Shown here: positions 1 to 11,000 of the stretch, one piece after another
Layout of the letters: each line of letters starts with the position of its first letter
How positions within the stretch are numbered: position 1 is the stretch's first letter
NCBI GenBank assembly: GCA_037042915.1
Contig: CM073195.1
Coordinates: forward strand, 1,984,001 to 2,048,000
Origin: Auricularia sp. M13
Taxonomy: Eukaryota; Basidiomycota; Agaricomycetes; Auriculariales; Auriculariaceae
Direction of reading: 5' to 3'
Length of the DNA stretch: 64,000 nucleotides
The notes under the pieces: model-generated
Seen by the model: the letters and a program-made list of their open reading frames with translations, nothing else
What the model was told of the DNA's origin: nothing
Databases searched by the model: none
Position numbers and translations under genes: made by a program

Positions 1-754
1 ATCGCGTTCTTCGCCCCTCCGAATAGCAAATCGCCCAGAGCTTCAGATGGCGCATTGCAGCCCACGTTGGGTGCTCTAGGACGCGGTAGAATCGAACAGA
101 AAATGACGTTGAACGCCTAGCTCTGCGTCATAGCAATACAAACTGCGGCCTGAAAAGGCGGTTGCCTGGCGAACGACAAAACAGAACGCACGGTCATGAT
201 GAAAATTCTGCCACATCGCAAGCGCCTGAGAGTTTTGCAAAGAGCGATCGCAGCAGCCAGGCCTTCTGCGTAGTTCCTTGGAATTTGGAAGTGGTTCTAT
301 CTGGACGCCGCCGATATTGGTAACCCCATCGTTTTGAGCCATTACGCGATGCCGAGCAGCGAAGCAGTGTGGAATGAGGGTGTCCACATGACTGAGGCGC
401 AGCAGTCGCTCATACGAAGACCGGGGGGCATGCGCAAAGGGACGTGAGGTTGGTTGAACAAAAGGAAAGTCGGTGCCTGACGCGCTGGCGTCAAATGAAA
501 GCCGGCGTGGTAGCCCAAAGCAAACCAGCTTTATCGATTTATCGCCTCTGTCCGACCGGTGAACATCTGACGGTTTTGCAGCATTCGAGATTATGGCAGC
601 AGCAGAAGCACAGGCTCGGATCCGGATGCAAATCTGGGCTTGTGAAGGCGCTGAACTGCGGCATCTCGGCAAGATAGTGTCAGGGTCCTGAGGCGTGAGC
701 AGTGGAAACTTGCACTTCAAACTGGTTATTCTTGGTTACGGGCACAGGATTTGG
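1..754. other. Left-edge stretch without a convincing gene
   Basis: An open minus-strand frame of about 214 codons ends near position 76, but it has no recognisable domain and no supporting splice pattern. From about 610 to 700 the sequence resembles 4300-4390 (shared core gatccggatgcaaat followed by ggcatctcggca). This is the 3' flank shared by the two tandem oxygenase genes, so it is duplicated flank rather than a gene. Confidence 0.4.
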
Positions 755-2298
755 CTAGTTGTAATGGCGGACGACTACGCCATTTATGATCTCTTCTTCC
801 ACGCCCTTCTCGCGCTCGTTCTTGACGAGACTAGACTGGCCATATGCTCGCGTGCGCGCTCTCCTCCACTCTTCCATAGTCGGGGCGTTTTCGGCAGTGA
901 AGCGCGGCTCTGTCTCCTTGCTGCGCACCAGGGGAGCGAGACGCACATTGTCATCGCACATGCAGAAGTAGAAGATGCCCAGCCGTGTGTAGCCGCGTTG
1001 GTCAGGCGGAGGCTGCACGACGCGGTGGATTGTCGCGCGCAAAAGACCGCCAGAGAGGAACTCGAGGGCGTCTCCGGCATTGACGACCTAATCGTGGCTT
1101 AGGTGTGTCAGGAATCAGCGCAACCGCGTTGACGCACGAGTGCGTTCGGGACATGTTTAACCCAGCGCCAAGTGTTGCTAGGCGAGAGGACCTGCAGAGC
1201 AGTGACCGGTTGCGACCACAGTATCGTCACTGTGCCAAAGTCTGAGCATAGCAGGGAAATCAGTATTAGGCGCTGATAGTCAAGTGTAGTACCTGTATGG
1301 CCCTTGAGCCACACTTGCTGAGTCTTCCGCTCGTCCTCCTCATTGCGAGGATAGCTGCAGGAATTGGTGTCATATTCCATCCACAATACAAGTTAGAATC
1401 ACGCACTATTTCATGAATCTAACTGTGGAGGGAATATTAAGTGCGGTCCCTCACAGCATGTCCTCGGAACTCACCATACGTTTCCCCGGCAGCATCATAG
1501 TTGTGCAGGTTAACGAAGGTTTCTTCGGGAAGATCTACGGCGCCGGCGAAAAGTCTGTTGCATACGAGCGTCGGTTTCAAACGGCACACAGCGCGTCTTT
1601 TCGGCACGACGACTAACCTGAGCAAGGGATGTAAAACCATGAAGTGATTGAACTTCCCGAACTCGGAGATTTCGCGAAGATACGGCCGCAAGACTTCGGG
1701 ATGCTCCCGCTTTGTGATGTCGCGATTGACTGCCAAAGTGTCTGGTCAGCTTCGCGCCGCGGATCGCAAGGGAAAGCTTCCCACTGTTGTAGTGTTCGAT
1801 CTCGTCTCTCACCCCGTTATCTATGTGCTTCGCAGACATTAGTACGCATCAGAGATCCTGGTCGCACTAATTACCCAATATTGACGAGGCTTGTATCCCT
1901 GGTAGCTTCCAACCTCCTTCATCTTGGCAGCGTACTTTTGCTTATCAGCATCTGACACAGCGGAAAATGGGATGTCTGCGATGTCGAAAATGCGTTCGTT
2001 CTGCCAGAGTCAACACGAGCAGTACAAGGGCGACAGTCCGAGCAGAATCAGACGCACTTGTTCTGGAGTGAGCCCATGATTTGTGACGTAGAAAAATCCG
2101 TGCTCTTTCATTGCCTTCTTGACTACATCTGTGAGATGCTTTCTGCCCTCGGGCGTGCTCGCGAGGGAGATATCGACAGTTGGCAGGTCCGCCCACTCAA
2201 CTGCTCGAGTCAGCGCCCGCTCGCACTCGAATCCTACACGTACGCTCTGCTGTGGTTGGCGGGGCAGCTTCGTAGTGAGGTGCAGGCGGGACTCCCAT
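755..2298 (-). CDS. 2OG-Fe(II) oxygenase, isopenicillin-N-synthase-like (copy A)
   Basis: Predicted non-haem iron oxygenase that uses 2-oxoglutarate and O2; its substrate is unknown. The start at 2298 gives a short Pro-rich leader and a 44-bp first intron. The DIOX_N region follows (EWADLPTVD, then KKAMKEHGFFYVTNHGL), then SYQGYKPRQYW, the TKREHPEVLRP block and the catalytic domain. In that domain an intron splits the codon after KGHT and restores the H-T-D of the HxD iron motif before FGTVTILWSQ. The second iron histidine lies in ATIHRV, and the protein ends NGVVVRHYN. At least five introns are needed. No break was seen in the exons read. It is closest to copy B, and the two lie head-to-tail 2.2 kb apart, so they look like a tandem duplication. 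The family call is secure; the exact introns are less so. Confidence 0.85.
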
Positions 2299-4456
2299 GC
2301 TTGCTACGTGTGCGGTATGAGGAGCAGGCTGGGAAGATAGACACGCCCAGCACCCATGATTATGAAGGATGGCGCCATCGGCGCGTCTACTGATGTCTCT
2401 CGTAGGCTGACCGGTCGAGGTCAAAATCAACTTGTGTTCCGGGCAATCCGCGCCGGCCAACCGACTATCCCAGCGGCCTTGGGGACTTTAGGTGATCCTA
2501 TATGGGCCCATGAAAACCTTACAGTAGTATCTTGTGCAAAAAATGATATTATTGCGATGGCATTGGCCGCCTGGTCGAATGAGTTCCGGCGAGCGCTGTG
2601 ATTACATAAGACTTCCGCGGATAACCCGGGAGTATTAGATCAACCCAAGGTGAAGGTGCTCAATTTGGGAGAAATATTTATATGGAAATATCTTGGTCTC
2701 ATGGGACAAAAAATATGCAATCTTTAAACCGCAGGATAGATCTGAGATTATTCCCAGCAAGCCCGGCAACTTGCGAAAGTTGCGCACAAATTTAAGCGCC
2801 CGTGCGCAACTTTCGCAAGTTGCCGAGGACCGCAGCGGAGTTGCCGGCTGCTTGGCCTTTACTTACTCATCCAAAATCTCAGGAACCACTGTACGGATTT
2901 TGACCGTTGGACCAGTGTTCTACTCGCACAAGCGGCAGAAATTCGATCGTGCCAATTTGCCTGGCTGCGCTACACGTGGGGGTCGACGAGGCGCGCTGGG
3001 CAACTCAGCAAAGGCAAAGCCGTGCTGTGATGTCCTATTTGTGTCGCGTTCAGTACCGCGCCGCACGTGACTTCTGTCGTATCCACCCCACTAGCCGGCA
3101 GCCTGGTTCAATATACAGTCTATAAGAAATTCAGATCCTAAGTCTGCATACCTTGGAGAATATCAGGGATTGCTTCCCTGGACATCTGGTGAAAAGACCA
3201 GATTGCTGCCCAAGCTGCCTTTGGCCGAACTCTGCCGGATTACTACTTTCCTGCCTGCAATTATAGTTTATTCCACTGCACTACTGCACTATCAATGCAA
3301 ACTTGTATTTTTGTGAGTCGGGGTGCCCGATGGTCATTCGGATCACGAGCTGTGGCGGAGCATCAGTCGGTGTGAAGTTGACCTCGACCGGTCAGCCAAC
3401 GTCAGATGTCAGGCGAGCTCACGGGACATTTGCGGCACGAACTCAAGTGTTAGTGTACCTATAAGTAATCTGTACCCGATATCTCTGAGGTGGTGGGTCG
3501 CCACAGAGAACCACTGATCATGGCACTGGAGACCCGGACATTCGCGTGCCGGTATGAACGTCCGCTACCGCCGAGACCCACTTTGGCCTCCGCGGGAGCT
3601 CGCAGAAATGGGAATATGAACACCGTTTTCAAGTGTAACTGTGGAAGGATCCCGTGCGGGAACAAAGACCACAATATGTGTCGCCATCCACTGTTCCCCC
3701 CGTCCGAACGCTCAGCAGGGCAGCTCGAACTTCTTCGCCACTCGAGCGCTAAACAAGATATCCAATTTTATAGCACTTCAGAACCACAGATAGGTTGTAT
3801 ATGGTCGTAAGGGCGTTACGGTATAGCCAGACGTCTGAGACGGCGGCGCAGAGACTCAGTTGCGACTTGTGGCCCAGAGAAAATATTCCATAGCTAAAGA
3901 TGGCCATGCAGCATCATGTTCTGACAAAGGTGACACAGCGGAATTCATAGTGCCTGCTGCGCCGCGATTGGGGCTTTACGGGTATGAGCGTGTGAGACGA
4001 GCTAAAACAGAGCCGAACCCAGTCCTTTTCATGCGTTTGGAACGCTTCGAAGATCGCCGAAGTAGAGAATGAAGGCACTTCCAGAGCCGCTAGGACAAAG
4101 AAGAGATCCAAGTGCGACGAAATGGCTAAGCTGCCCAGCGGCGCGACGTATTCCCTGCCGCAAAAAAGTAGCAAGTAGCCCATAAAGACCAGCGCGTCGC
4201 CGAGTGCTATGACCAGATAGCTGTAAGGTAGTTTTGTCCTCGCGGTATATGTACTTGCAGCAGCAGCAGATTACTCGGAAGTGGGATGAAAGTAAAAAGC
4301 AGGGGCGCAGATCCGGATGCAAATGTTGACCGAACTAAAACACGGCATCTCGGCATGGTCGCCAAGTTCAGGGTCTGACTGGAAGCGATTGAAAGCTCTG
4401 CAAATTTTGACCATCGTTATTCTTGGATGCAAGTACAGAAAGAGCTTTTTTCCAAA
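2299..4456. other. Spacer between oxygenase copies A and B
   Basis: About 2.1 kb with only short open frames of up to 125 codons and no recognisable domain. It holds a perfect 24-bp inverted repeat (listed separately). Its right end (about 4300-4456) repeats the 3' flank found before copy A, so the duplicated unit includes downstream sequence. A plus-strand frame near 3490-3810 has a small cysteine group (CNCGRIPCG), but it is probably chance. Confidence 0.5.
2764..2825. repeat. Perfect 24-bp inverted repeat with 14-bp spacer
   Basis: The arms are 2764-2787 and 2802-2825, exact reverse complements around an AT-rich spacer. Each arm is itself nearly palindromic (gcaactt...aagttgc), so the strand can fold in more than one way. 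It lies between genes, with no coding frame across it. It could be the core of a small foldback element or a hairpin terminator for copy A or B. No target duplication was found. Confidence 0.8.
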
Positions 4457-6002
4457 CTAGTTGTAATGACGAACGACGGTGCCACTGATAACCTCTTCTT
4501 CGACGCGCACCTCTCGCTCATTCTTCTTAAGAGTTGTCTTGCCGTATGCCCGCGTGCGCGCTCTCCTCCATTCCTCCATAGTCGGCGCATTTTCGGCGGT
4601 GAAGCGCGGCTGAATCTCATCGCTGCGGACCAGCGGGGCGAGACGCACATCGTCATCGCACATGCAGAAGTTGAAGATCCCCAACCTGCTGTACCCGCGC
4701 TGGTCGGGCGGAGGCTGCACGACGCGATGAATCGTGGCGCGGAGAAGACCCCCAGAGAGGAATTCGAGTGAGTCCCCCACATTAACGACCTACGCGCCCT
4801 GATTGATGCATGTATTCAATTGCAGAGCCAGTGGGTTCACGTACGAGTGCGTTAGGGACGTGCTTAACCCAGCGCCAGGTGTTGTTGCGAGACAACACCT
4901 GGAGGGCCGTTACGGGCTGAGACCACAGAATGGTGACCGTGCCGATGTCTGCAAAACCATCGAGGTTGATTGCTTGATTGCTGGTGAATACCACGTACCC
5001 GTGTGTCCCTTGAGCCAAACTTGTTCAGCCTTACGCTCGTCCTCCTCGTTGCGGGGGTGGCTATGGGCCATTATGTCAGTTGCAACTTTGACGTGCCCGC
5101 CGCATTTCACGCACTACTTCATGAACCGAACTGTTGCAGAGTTTAGGATGTTCAATTCTGTTACGTCTGCAAAACTCACTGTAGGTCTCCCCAACGGCCT
5201 CGTAGTTGTGCAACCGCAGGAAGGCTTCCTCAGGAAGATCTACGGCGCGGGCGAAGAGTCTATCGCATCGAGCGGTCGGCTGTAAACGGCAGCAAGCGGT
5301 CGGTTAAGGCACTGCTCACCTGAGCAATGGATGCAGAACGCTGAAGTAGTTGAATTTGGCGAATTCAGAGATCTCGGGGAGGTACGGCCGCAAAACCTCA
5401 GGATGCTCGCGTTTTGTGACATCGCGATTGACTATTGGTTACCCGGTGAGCATGGCGTGGCATGTGAGAGCGAAGGCTTCAACCCACCGTTGTACTGCTC
5501 GATCTCATCTCTCACCCCGTTATTGATGTGCTTCATGACAGATTTAGGGCATAGACAGATCATCGGTTACACCACTTACCCAGAATTGACGAGGTTTGTA
5601 TCCTTGGTAGCTTCCGGCCTCCTCAATACTCGCGGTGTATTTGAGTTTCTCCGCATCAGAGGCAGCGGAGAACGGAATGTCCGCGATGTCGAAAATGCGT
5701 TGGTTCTTCTCGTCTCAGCACTCGCAGCTCGCAAACGAGGGTTCATGATGCTGGACGTACTTGTTCGGGGGTGAGACCGTGGTTGATTGCGTAGAAGAAA
5801 CCATGCTCCTTCATTGCCTTCTTGACGACATTTGTAAGTTCTTTCATGCCCTCAGCCGTGCGCGCCAGGGAGAGATCAACGGTAGGCAGGTCCGCCCACT
5901 CGACTGCTCGAGTCAGTCTATGCTCACGGAACAGATGACCCACGTACGGTCTGCTGAAGTCGGAGGAGCCGGCGTGTAACGTGGGGCAGGAGGAACTTCC
6001 AT
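4457..6002 (-). CDS. 2OG-Fe(II) oxygenase, isopenicillin-N-synthase-like (copy B)
   Basis: Same family and exon plan as copy A. The start at 6002 gives a leader of about 18 residues, then a 44-bp intron that restores L-E-W before ADLPTVDLSLA. The DIOX_N block KKAMKEHGFFYAINHGL follows. The HxD motif is again split by an intron after KGHT, resuming with D-I-G-T-V-T-I-L-W. The distal histidine is in ATIHRVVQPP and the end is TVVRHYN. The exons read are open throughout. Nucleotide identity to A in the last exon is high (roughly 85 percent by eye), and the 3' flanks also match, which fits tandem duplication. Its 5' flank of about 500 bp runs straight into the transposon, which separates it from copy C. 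Confidence 0.85.
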
Positions 6003-6507
6003 GCTTGCTGCCAGTAAGCGTTAGTTCTCAGGAGGAGCAAACTGGGAAGACGGGCGCACCCACTGCGCCTGTTTATGAAGGTTCGCTGGTGCCGTCGGCG
6101 CGTCCATATGAAGTCAAGGATGCATGCGGGACGTGTGCGGCACGTCCAGGAAGTGCTCCAGACAGTGAATCCGAGAATTCTAATCTGGTAGCGCGGACCT
6201 TTTCTTGTCACAAAACTCCGTAAATGATGGCAAGAGCCCGGATTTCGCGTGCGAAAGCCGCTTCCTTCGGGAAGTGTTCGCGATGAGGATCGGATCATCC
6301 TTCAATAACGAGTTGAACGTGAAGCTGAGATGGGGCCGCGCGGACGGCACAGACCAGGCAACAAATCGGGAACGACTCACCACAGGATGAATGCTCGCTA
6401 CTGTTTCCGCACCACCGGCAGCGCCATCAAACGCCGACGTATGTGCACAACTGAAAGCATTTCGTATTATTTACATCTGGGGAGCACCCGTTCATAGATC
6501 CTTATCT
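6003..6507. other. Promoter-side flank of copy B, up to the transposon
   Basis: About 500 bp upstream of copy B. No gene is supported; the open frames are short and overlap on both strands. The stretch ends at the 9-bp target duplication of the transposon. Confidence 0.5.
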
Positions 6508-6516
6508 GCCAATAAC
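6508..6516. repeat. 9-bp target-site duplication, left copy
   Basis: gccaataac, repeated exactly at 14641-14649. The bases next to it differ on both sides, so the duplication is exactly 9 bp, the size typical of Mutator-like elements. It fixes the element ends at 6517 and 14640. Confidence 0.9.
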
Positions 6517-6529
6517 CAAAAATCTGTTT

Positions 6530-6840
6530 CCTCACGTTCAATTTCCCATCCCACACGTTGACTTTCCCTTCCTGCACGATCTTTGTAATTACCCTTCTTA
6601 CACGTCTCTACATACCCTTCCTGCACGATCTTTATGCCTTCCTGCACGCGCAGTATGCCTTCCCACACGTCCATTATTACCCTTCCCACACGGTCCAATA
6701 ACCCTTCTGACACGCTCCAATAACCCTTCTAACACGTCCTTATAACCCTTCCTACACGCTGGTATTACCCTTCTTACACGTCCTTATAACCCTTCCTGCA
6801 CGTTCTAGTATCCCTTCCTGCACGCTCCCAGGGAGAACTC
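6530..6840. repeat. Left subterminal motif array
   Basis: About fifteen degenerate copies of cccttcctgcacg (variants cttacacg, cccacacg, ctaacacg), spaced about 20 bp apart. The inverted counterpart lies at the other end. Such arrays are usual transposase-binding regions in large DNA transposons. Confidence 0.85.
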
Positions 6841-7275
6841 TAGTACACATCAAAGGAGTGCTCAGAAAATTCTGGAAACTGGATGACAAATACCCATAAT
6901 CCAAAAGAAAAATATTGGGATACTTACCGTAACCCTGGATGCTGTGCTTGATTTGATATTGAGCATTCTTTCCTTTTTGGACGCACATGTCAGACGTCAA
7001 ACTGTACAGCACCAGAACCAGACCCCCATAAATCTTGGTGAGCTTTTCATAAATCATAAGAATGCTAACAAAAAATATTTACAAAGTTTCGGAGTCCAAA
7101 TGCTATTTCCCAATTTGGTATGATGTCGCTTATCCGCTCACAGTGCGGCACACACAGTGCCACGGTGGATCGGTGATAAATTGAGTTTGGGGTCTTGAAA
7201 ATCTCGATCATCATTACTAAACATTATGATGCAGAAAGGTACAATTATTTCATTGAAAACGAGCTTCAAATCACA
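6710..7275. repeat. Inner long terminal inverted repeat, left arm
   Basis: Reverse complement of 13929-14494: paired positions sum to 21204 along the whole arm, so there are no indels, and I found no base difference. A 101-codon frame in this arm (minus, 6752-7057) recurs unchanged in the right arm; it is a by-product of the repeat, not evidence of a gene. Confidence 0.9.
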
Positions 7276-8028
7276 GTTTCACTCAATAAACTTGCAAAAA
7301 ATGCATTAAATTCGCGAAAATGCTGTTTATTTAGGTTCCACAGTTTCAGACTCCGAAACCTTGCATCTTGGCTCTGTACCACCATCATCACCGCCTGTGC
7401 TGGTAATTATGTTCCTTTCTCTCTGTTCTCTTCCTTCACTAGTTGTGTTTGATTCTTCATCATTTTCTGGTCATTCTCGTCATCATTCCTATATACATTG
7501 TGATTATTATGATGATTCCTAGGAATCATTGAAATAATCATGATATATATTGTCTACTGCACTCTCTGGTGTGCCTTTTGCCGCCTAGAGCACGAGTTTG
7601 GCGCTAGGACGAGTCAGTGGTGTCGCTTGTTCGTCCAAAGCGTTCAAATATGTAGATCAGTTGAATGATGACCAGAATGATACCTGGTATCATGATTATC
7701 ATGATGACGATCATTGTGATGATCATTGTCGTCGACAATAGTACTCATCATCATCATCAATGATGATACTTGGTATCATCATCATCTATGATGATGATCC
7801 CAGGAATCATCTTAATAATCATGATGAATATCATTATTGATTCCGATATTTAATATTAAATTAATTGCAATAAAATAATTATAATTATTTCTTTTAATTG
7901 CAATAAAATAATTATAATTATTTCTTTTAATTGTCTTCAAATCAATTATTCAATTTATATTCAAACACGCTAATATCATTTTTGCAGAATCCTTTTGTGT
8001 TGTTTCTTTTCTACGCTTCCTTACAAGA
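7276..8028. repeat. AT-rich leader inside the transposon with ATGATCAT-type simple repeats
   Basis: From about 7490 to 7830 the sequence is a patchwork of atgatcat/atgatgat units that can fold back on itself. From about 7862 to 7932 a unit of about 36 bp (core aattgcaataaaataattataattatttctttt) occurs twice in tandem. No gene is supported here. This is probably the 5' regulatory region of the transposase gene. Confidence 0.7.
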
Positions 8029-11000
8029 ATGTCTGACAAAACCGGTGGACGGGGGACGACCTCCTCGCCCACGTGCTCAACTGCCTTCGTCTGCTCCCCG
8101 TGGGCGTGCTTCGGCTACTACCTCCGCCAATGCTTCTACCGCTTCGTCTGTAAATCCATCTCGTGCTCCTTCGACCGATCGTGGCTCTCTTGGCTCTGAT
8201 TTGCCTCCTGCAACTCCCATTCCCGACGAAACACCTGCTACTCTCAGCCTGTTGGATTTTCACCGCTCTGGCCGTAGGGCGCTCCTTCCCACCACCCAGG
8301 CAGCTCTTGAGCCTGCATCGCGCAGTGTTTCCCGCACACGCTCATCGCACTCTGCGTCTCGCACACGTAACAGTCGCAAGCTCCACAAAATTTCCCATGA
8401 GGAAAAGGATGGTCTTTCGTGGACCTGTGTTGGAAAGTTTCCTCTTGCTCGACTCTGGCATCAGATTGAAGCTTTGGTGTGTAATCCATGTTTTCGTTCT
8501 TTCTAATCATTATTTATCATGTTACCAGCCACACGACTACGTTAATCCAGAATATGCGCATCATCCGGAGCTTGATGTGCACTTTGTCGGTCATCCTCTT
8601 GATCGACCACAAGATATCCGTGCACGTGACTTCATGGTTTCGTGGAAGAACGAGCGTCCAGCATTTGTGAAGCCAGACGAACCTGTCTTTCGTGTTTCCT
8701 ACAATTGCCTAGGCAGTTGCGCTTGGCCCGAAGACACTGCCGAGGAAGCAGATGCAGAGCTTCATGACGAGGAAGCTGCTCCAGAGGATGCTCCCTCAGG
8801 CACTACACCTGTAGATGAATCTGGACCCCCCACGCGGCGTCGGCGTGCTCGCATTTTATGCCCGTGCAAAGGACGCCTCCAGGTTTGTAAATGTCTATGT
8901 GCAGAATATTTTTACTCATAGATCATATAGGTGGAGATTCTGGCTGGAAATCTCGAGTTGGCTTCAATTTGGACCCAAGCGCTTGAGGACCACCATCATC
9001 CTGCTGAGAAGCACAGTGTAAAATCCCACTATGTTCGCCAGCAGATCATGGACTGTGCATCTTTGGGACTTACTGCAGGCATCATCAAGCAGCGTAAGTA
9101 CCGGAAAATACCATGTATGATCAATGATGCTAAATGTTGGCTTAGGCCTCATGACAACCTACCAGACTTACAAGATTTTGCCACGCCGCCAGCATACTGC
9201 AAGACAAGTTGCTGATATTGTTCAAGGATGGCGTAGGCATGGGCGTGCCGACCATGATCCCATACGTGCTATTGGCACTCTGGCAGAGAACAAGCCTCAG
9301 TCCATCTACATGTGAGTAGTGAATAGCCCACATGTGTGGGTTTTAATCTATATTACAGGTTCAAGAATCACGATCCTGATGCGACGCCTCCCACCAAATT
9401 CTCTGTCGCCATTTCTGATGCTTTCGCCATGGAGAACCTGATCATCAATGCTCCAGAGCTTGGCTGCGCTCTTGATTCGTCCTGGAGAAACAAGAATGAA
9501 AATCGAGCGCCTCTTACTTTCCTGGTTACTGTCAATAAGGAGACGCATTGTCTGCCTGGTGAGTTCTATTTGATCAGGTGCGCTCTAATGCTTATAAAAA
9601 TTAAGGCGCAGCAATGCTCTCTGAGGATGTTCAAGCAGAAACCTTGGAGGAATTCCTGAGGGAAACGAAGGCTCGCATTGAGGATTATGCTTTGAAAATC
9701 TCATCTGGTCAGAGGGATGCTCCTTTGCTGAGCTCGATACTAACAGTTTTATTAGGAAATGTCGAAGTTCAGCACAAGGATGCTGCAGACATCAAGAAGC
9801 TGCAAGCATCTGCGCTGTACATTGTGGCGCATGGGTGGAAACCTGCCTGGGTCATGATTGACAAAAGCCGAGCTGAAGCAAATGCCATTCGTGCAGGCAC
9901 GATTATTCAAATCTTGCAGAAGGTCATCACACTAACTGAAGTCTAGTTTGGCCAGATATGATAATCCGCCTGTGCCAGTTCCACGTTATCCAGGCCATTC
10001 TAAGGTTTGACGGCGAAGGATCCCCAGGCGAGCGACCTTCGCTGTCTGTGCCACAAAAGCGACTTCTTTGTGTTGCTTTTCGCTCCTTGCAGCGTTGCGA
10101 TTCAATGGATAAATGGCAGGCAGCTATTGGAACCTTCAAAAAGCAGCTCGAGTCCATTGTTCTAGATGCGCAACTACGCCTGAAAACCTGGAGATACTTT
10201 GAGAAGAATTGGTTTGTTTCGTTCTGGCGAGGTATGAATTATTTTCCATAACACAATGTCACTAAAATCCTGCAGATATGTGGACAGACATTGGCTTGCC
10301 TGCAGGGCACAACCGCGATGGAATGCTCAATACAAACAATTGGATTGAGCGTTCTTTCAAGACGTTTGATCAGTTGTTCCTGCACTGTCGTGCAAACAAA
10401 AGGTAGGGGTCTAAATTTTAACTATGGACAGGATTTCTGAACATCATTCTAGGCTTGATCGTCTTGTAATCATCCTGGCCAACGAGTTCTTCCCTTTCTT
10501 CCAGCAGTGGGAGCCGAAGGGACCTGTTCGCAACACCGAATTGCTAGGCGAGATCCAAGAAGGTCACTATATTTGGAGCGAGCCCCATATGCTACGGAAA
10601 CTTGATGGTGACGCTTGGAGGGTCTCAGAGTTTAAGTAAATGGGTTTGAGTGAATCAATGGTCATCAGGCTAATATTTTATTCCAGATCTGAGGAGCGGT
10701 TTATGGTGACCAAGTCCCAAAGCAGCACTCTACGTTGTAGCTGCAAGGCATTTGACCAGACGGGCAGATCATGCTGCCATATCTGGGCAATCCGCCTGCT
10801 GTTGGGGAATGGCGATGCCAAGAGCTGGGTTGGTACGTATACTCCAGATAGTCATGATGCACAGCTATATCTAATAAAATGGTAGCGAATGAGTCTGTGC
10901 GCGAGATGCAAGGGGCCACAAAGCAGGGCTTCAAAGCGTCTGCTCCAAAGCCACCTCCCGGAAGCAAGGCGCCCCCTCGTCCTTTGCGAGATAGCAAGAT

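Noticed and set aside
6752-7057. 101-codon frame found identically at 14147-14452
   Set aside because: It only reflects the identical inverted arms of the transposon; it lies outside the transposase gene and has no domain.
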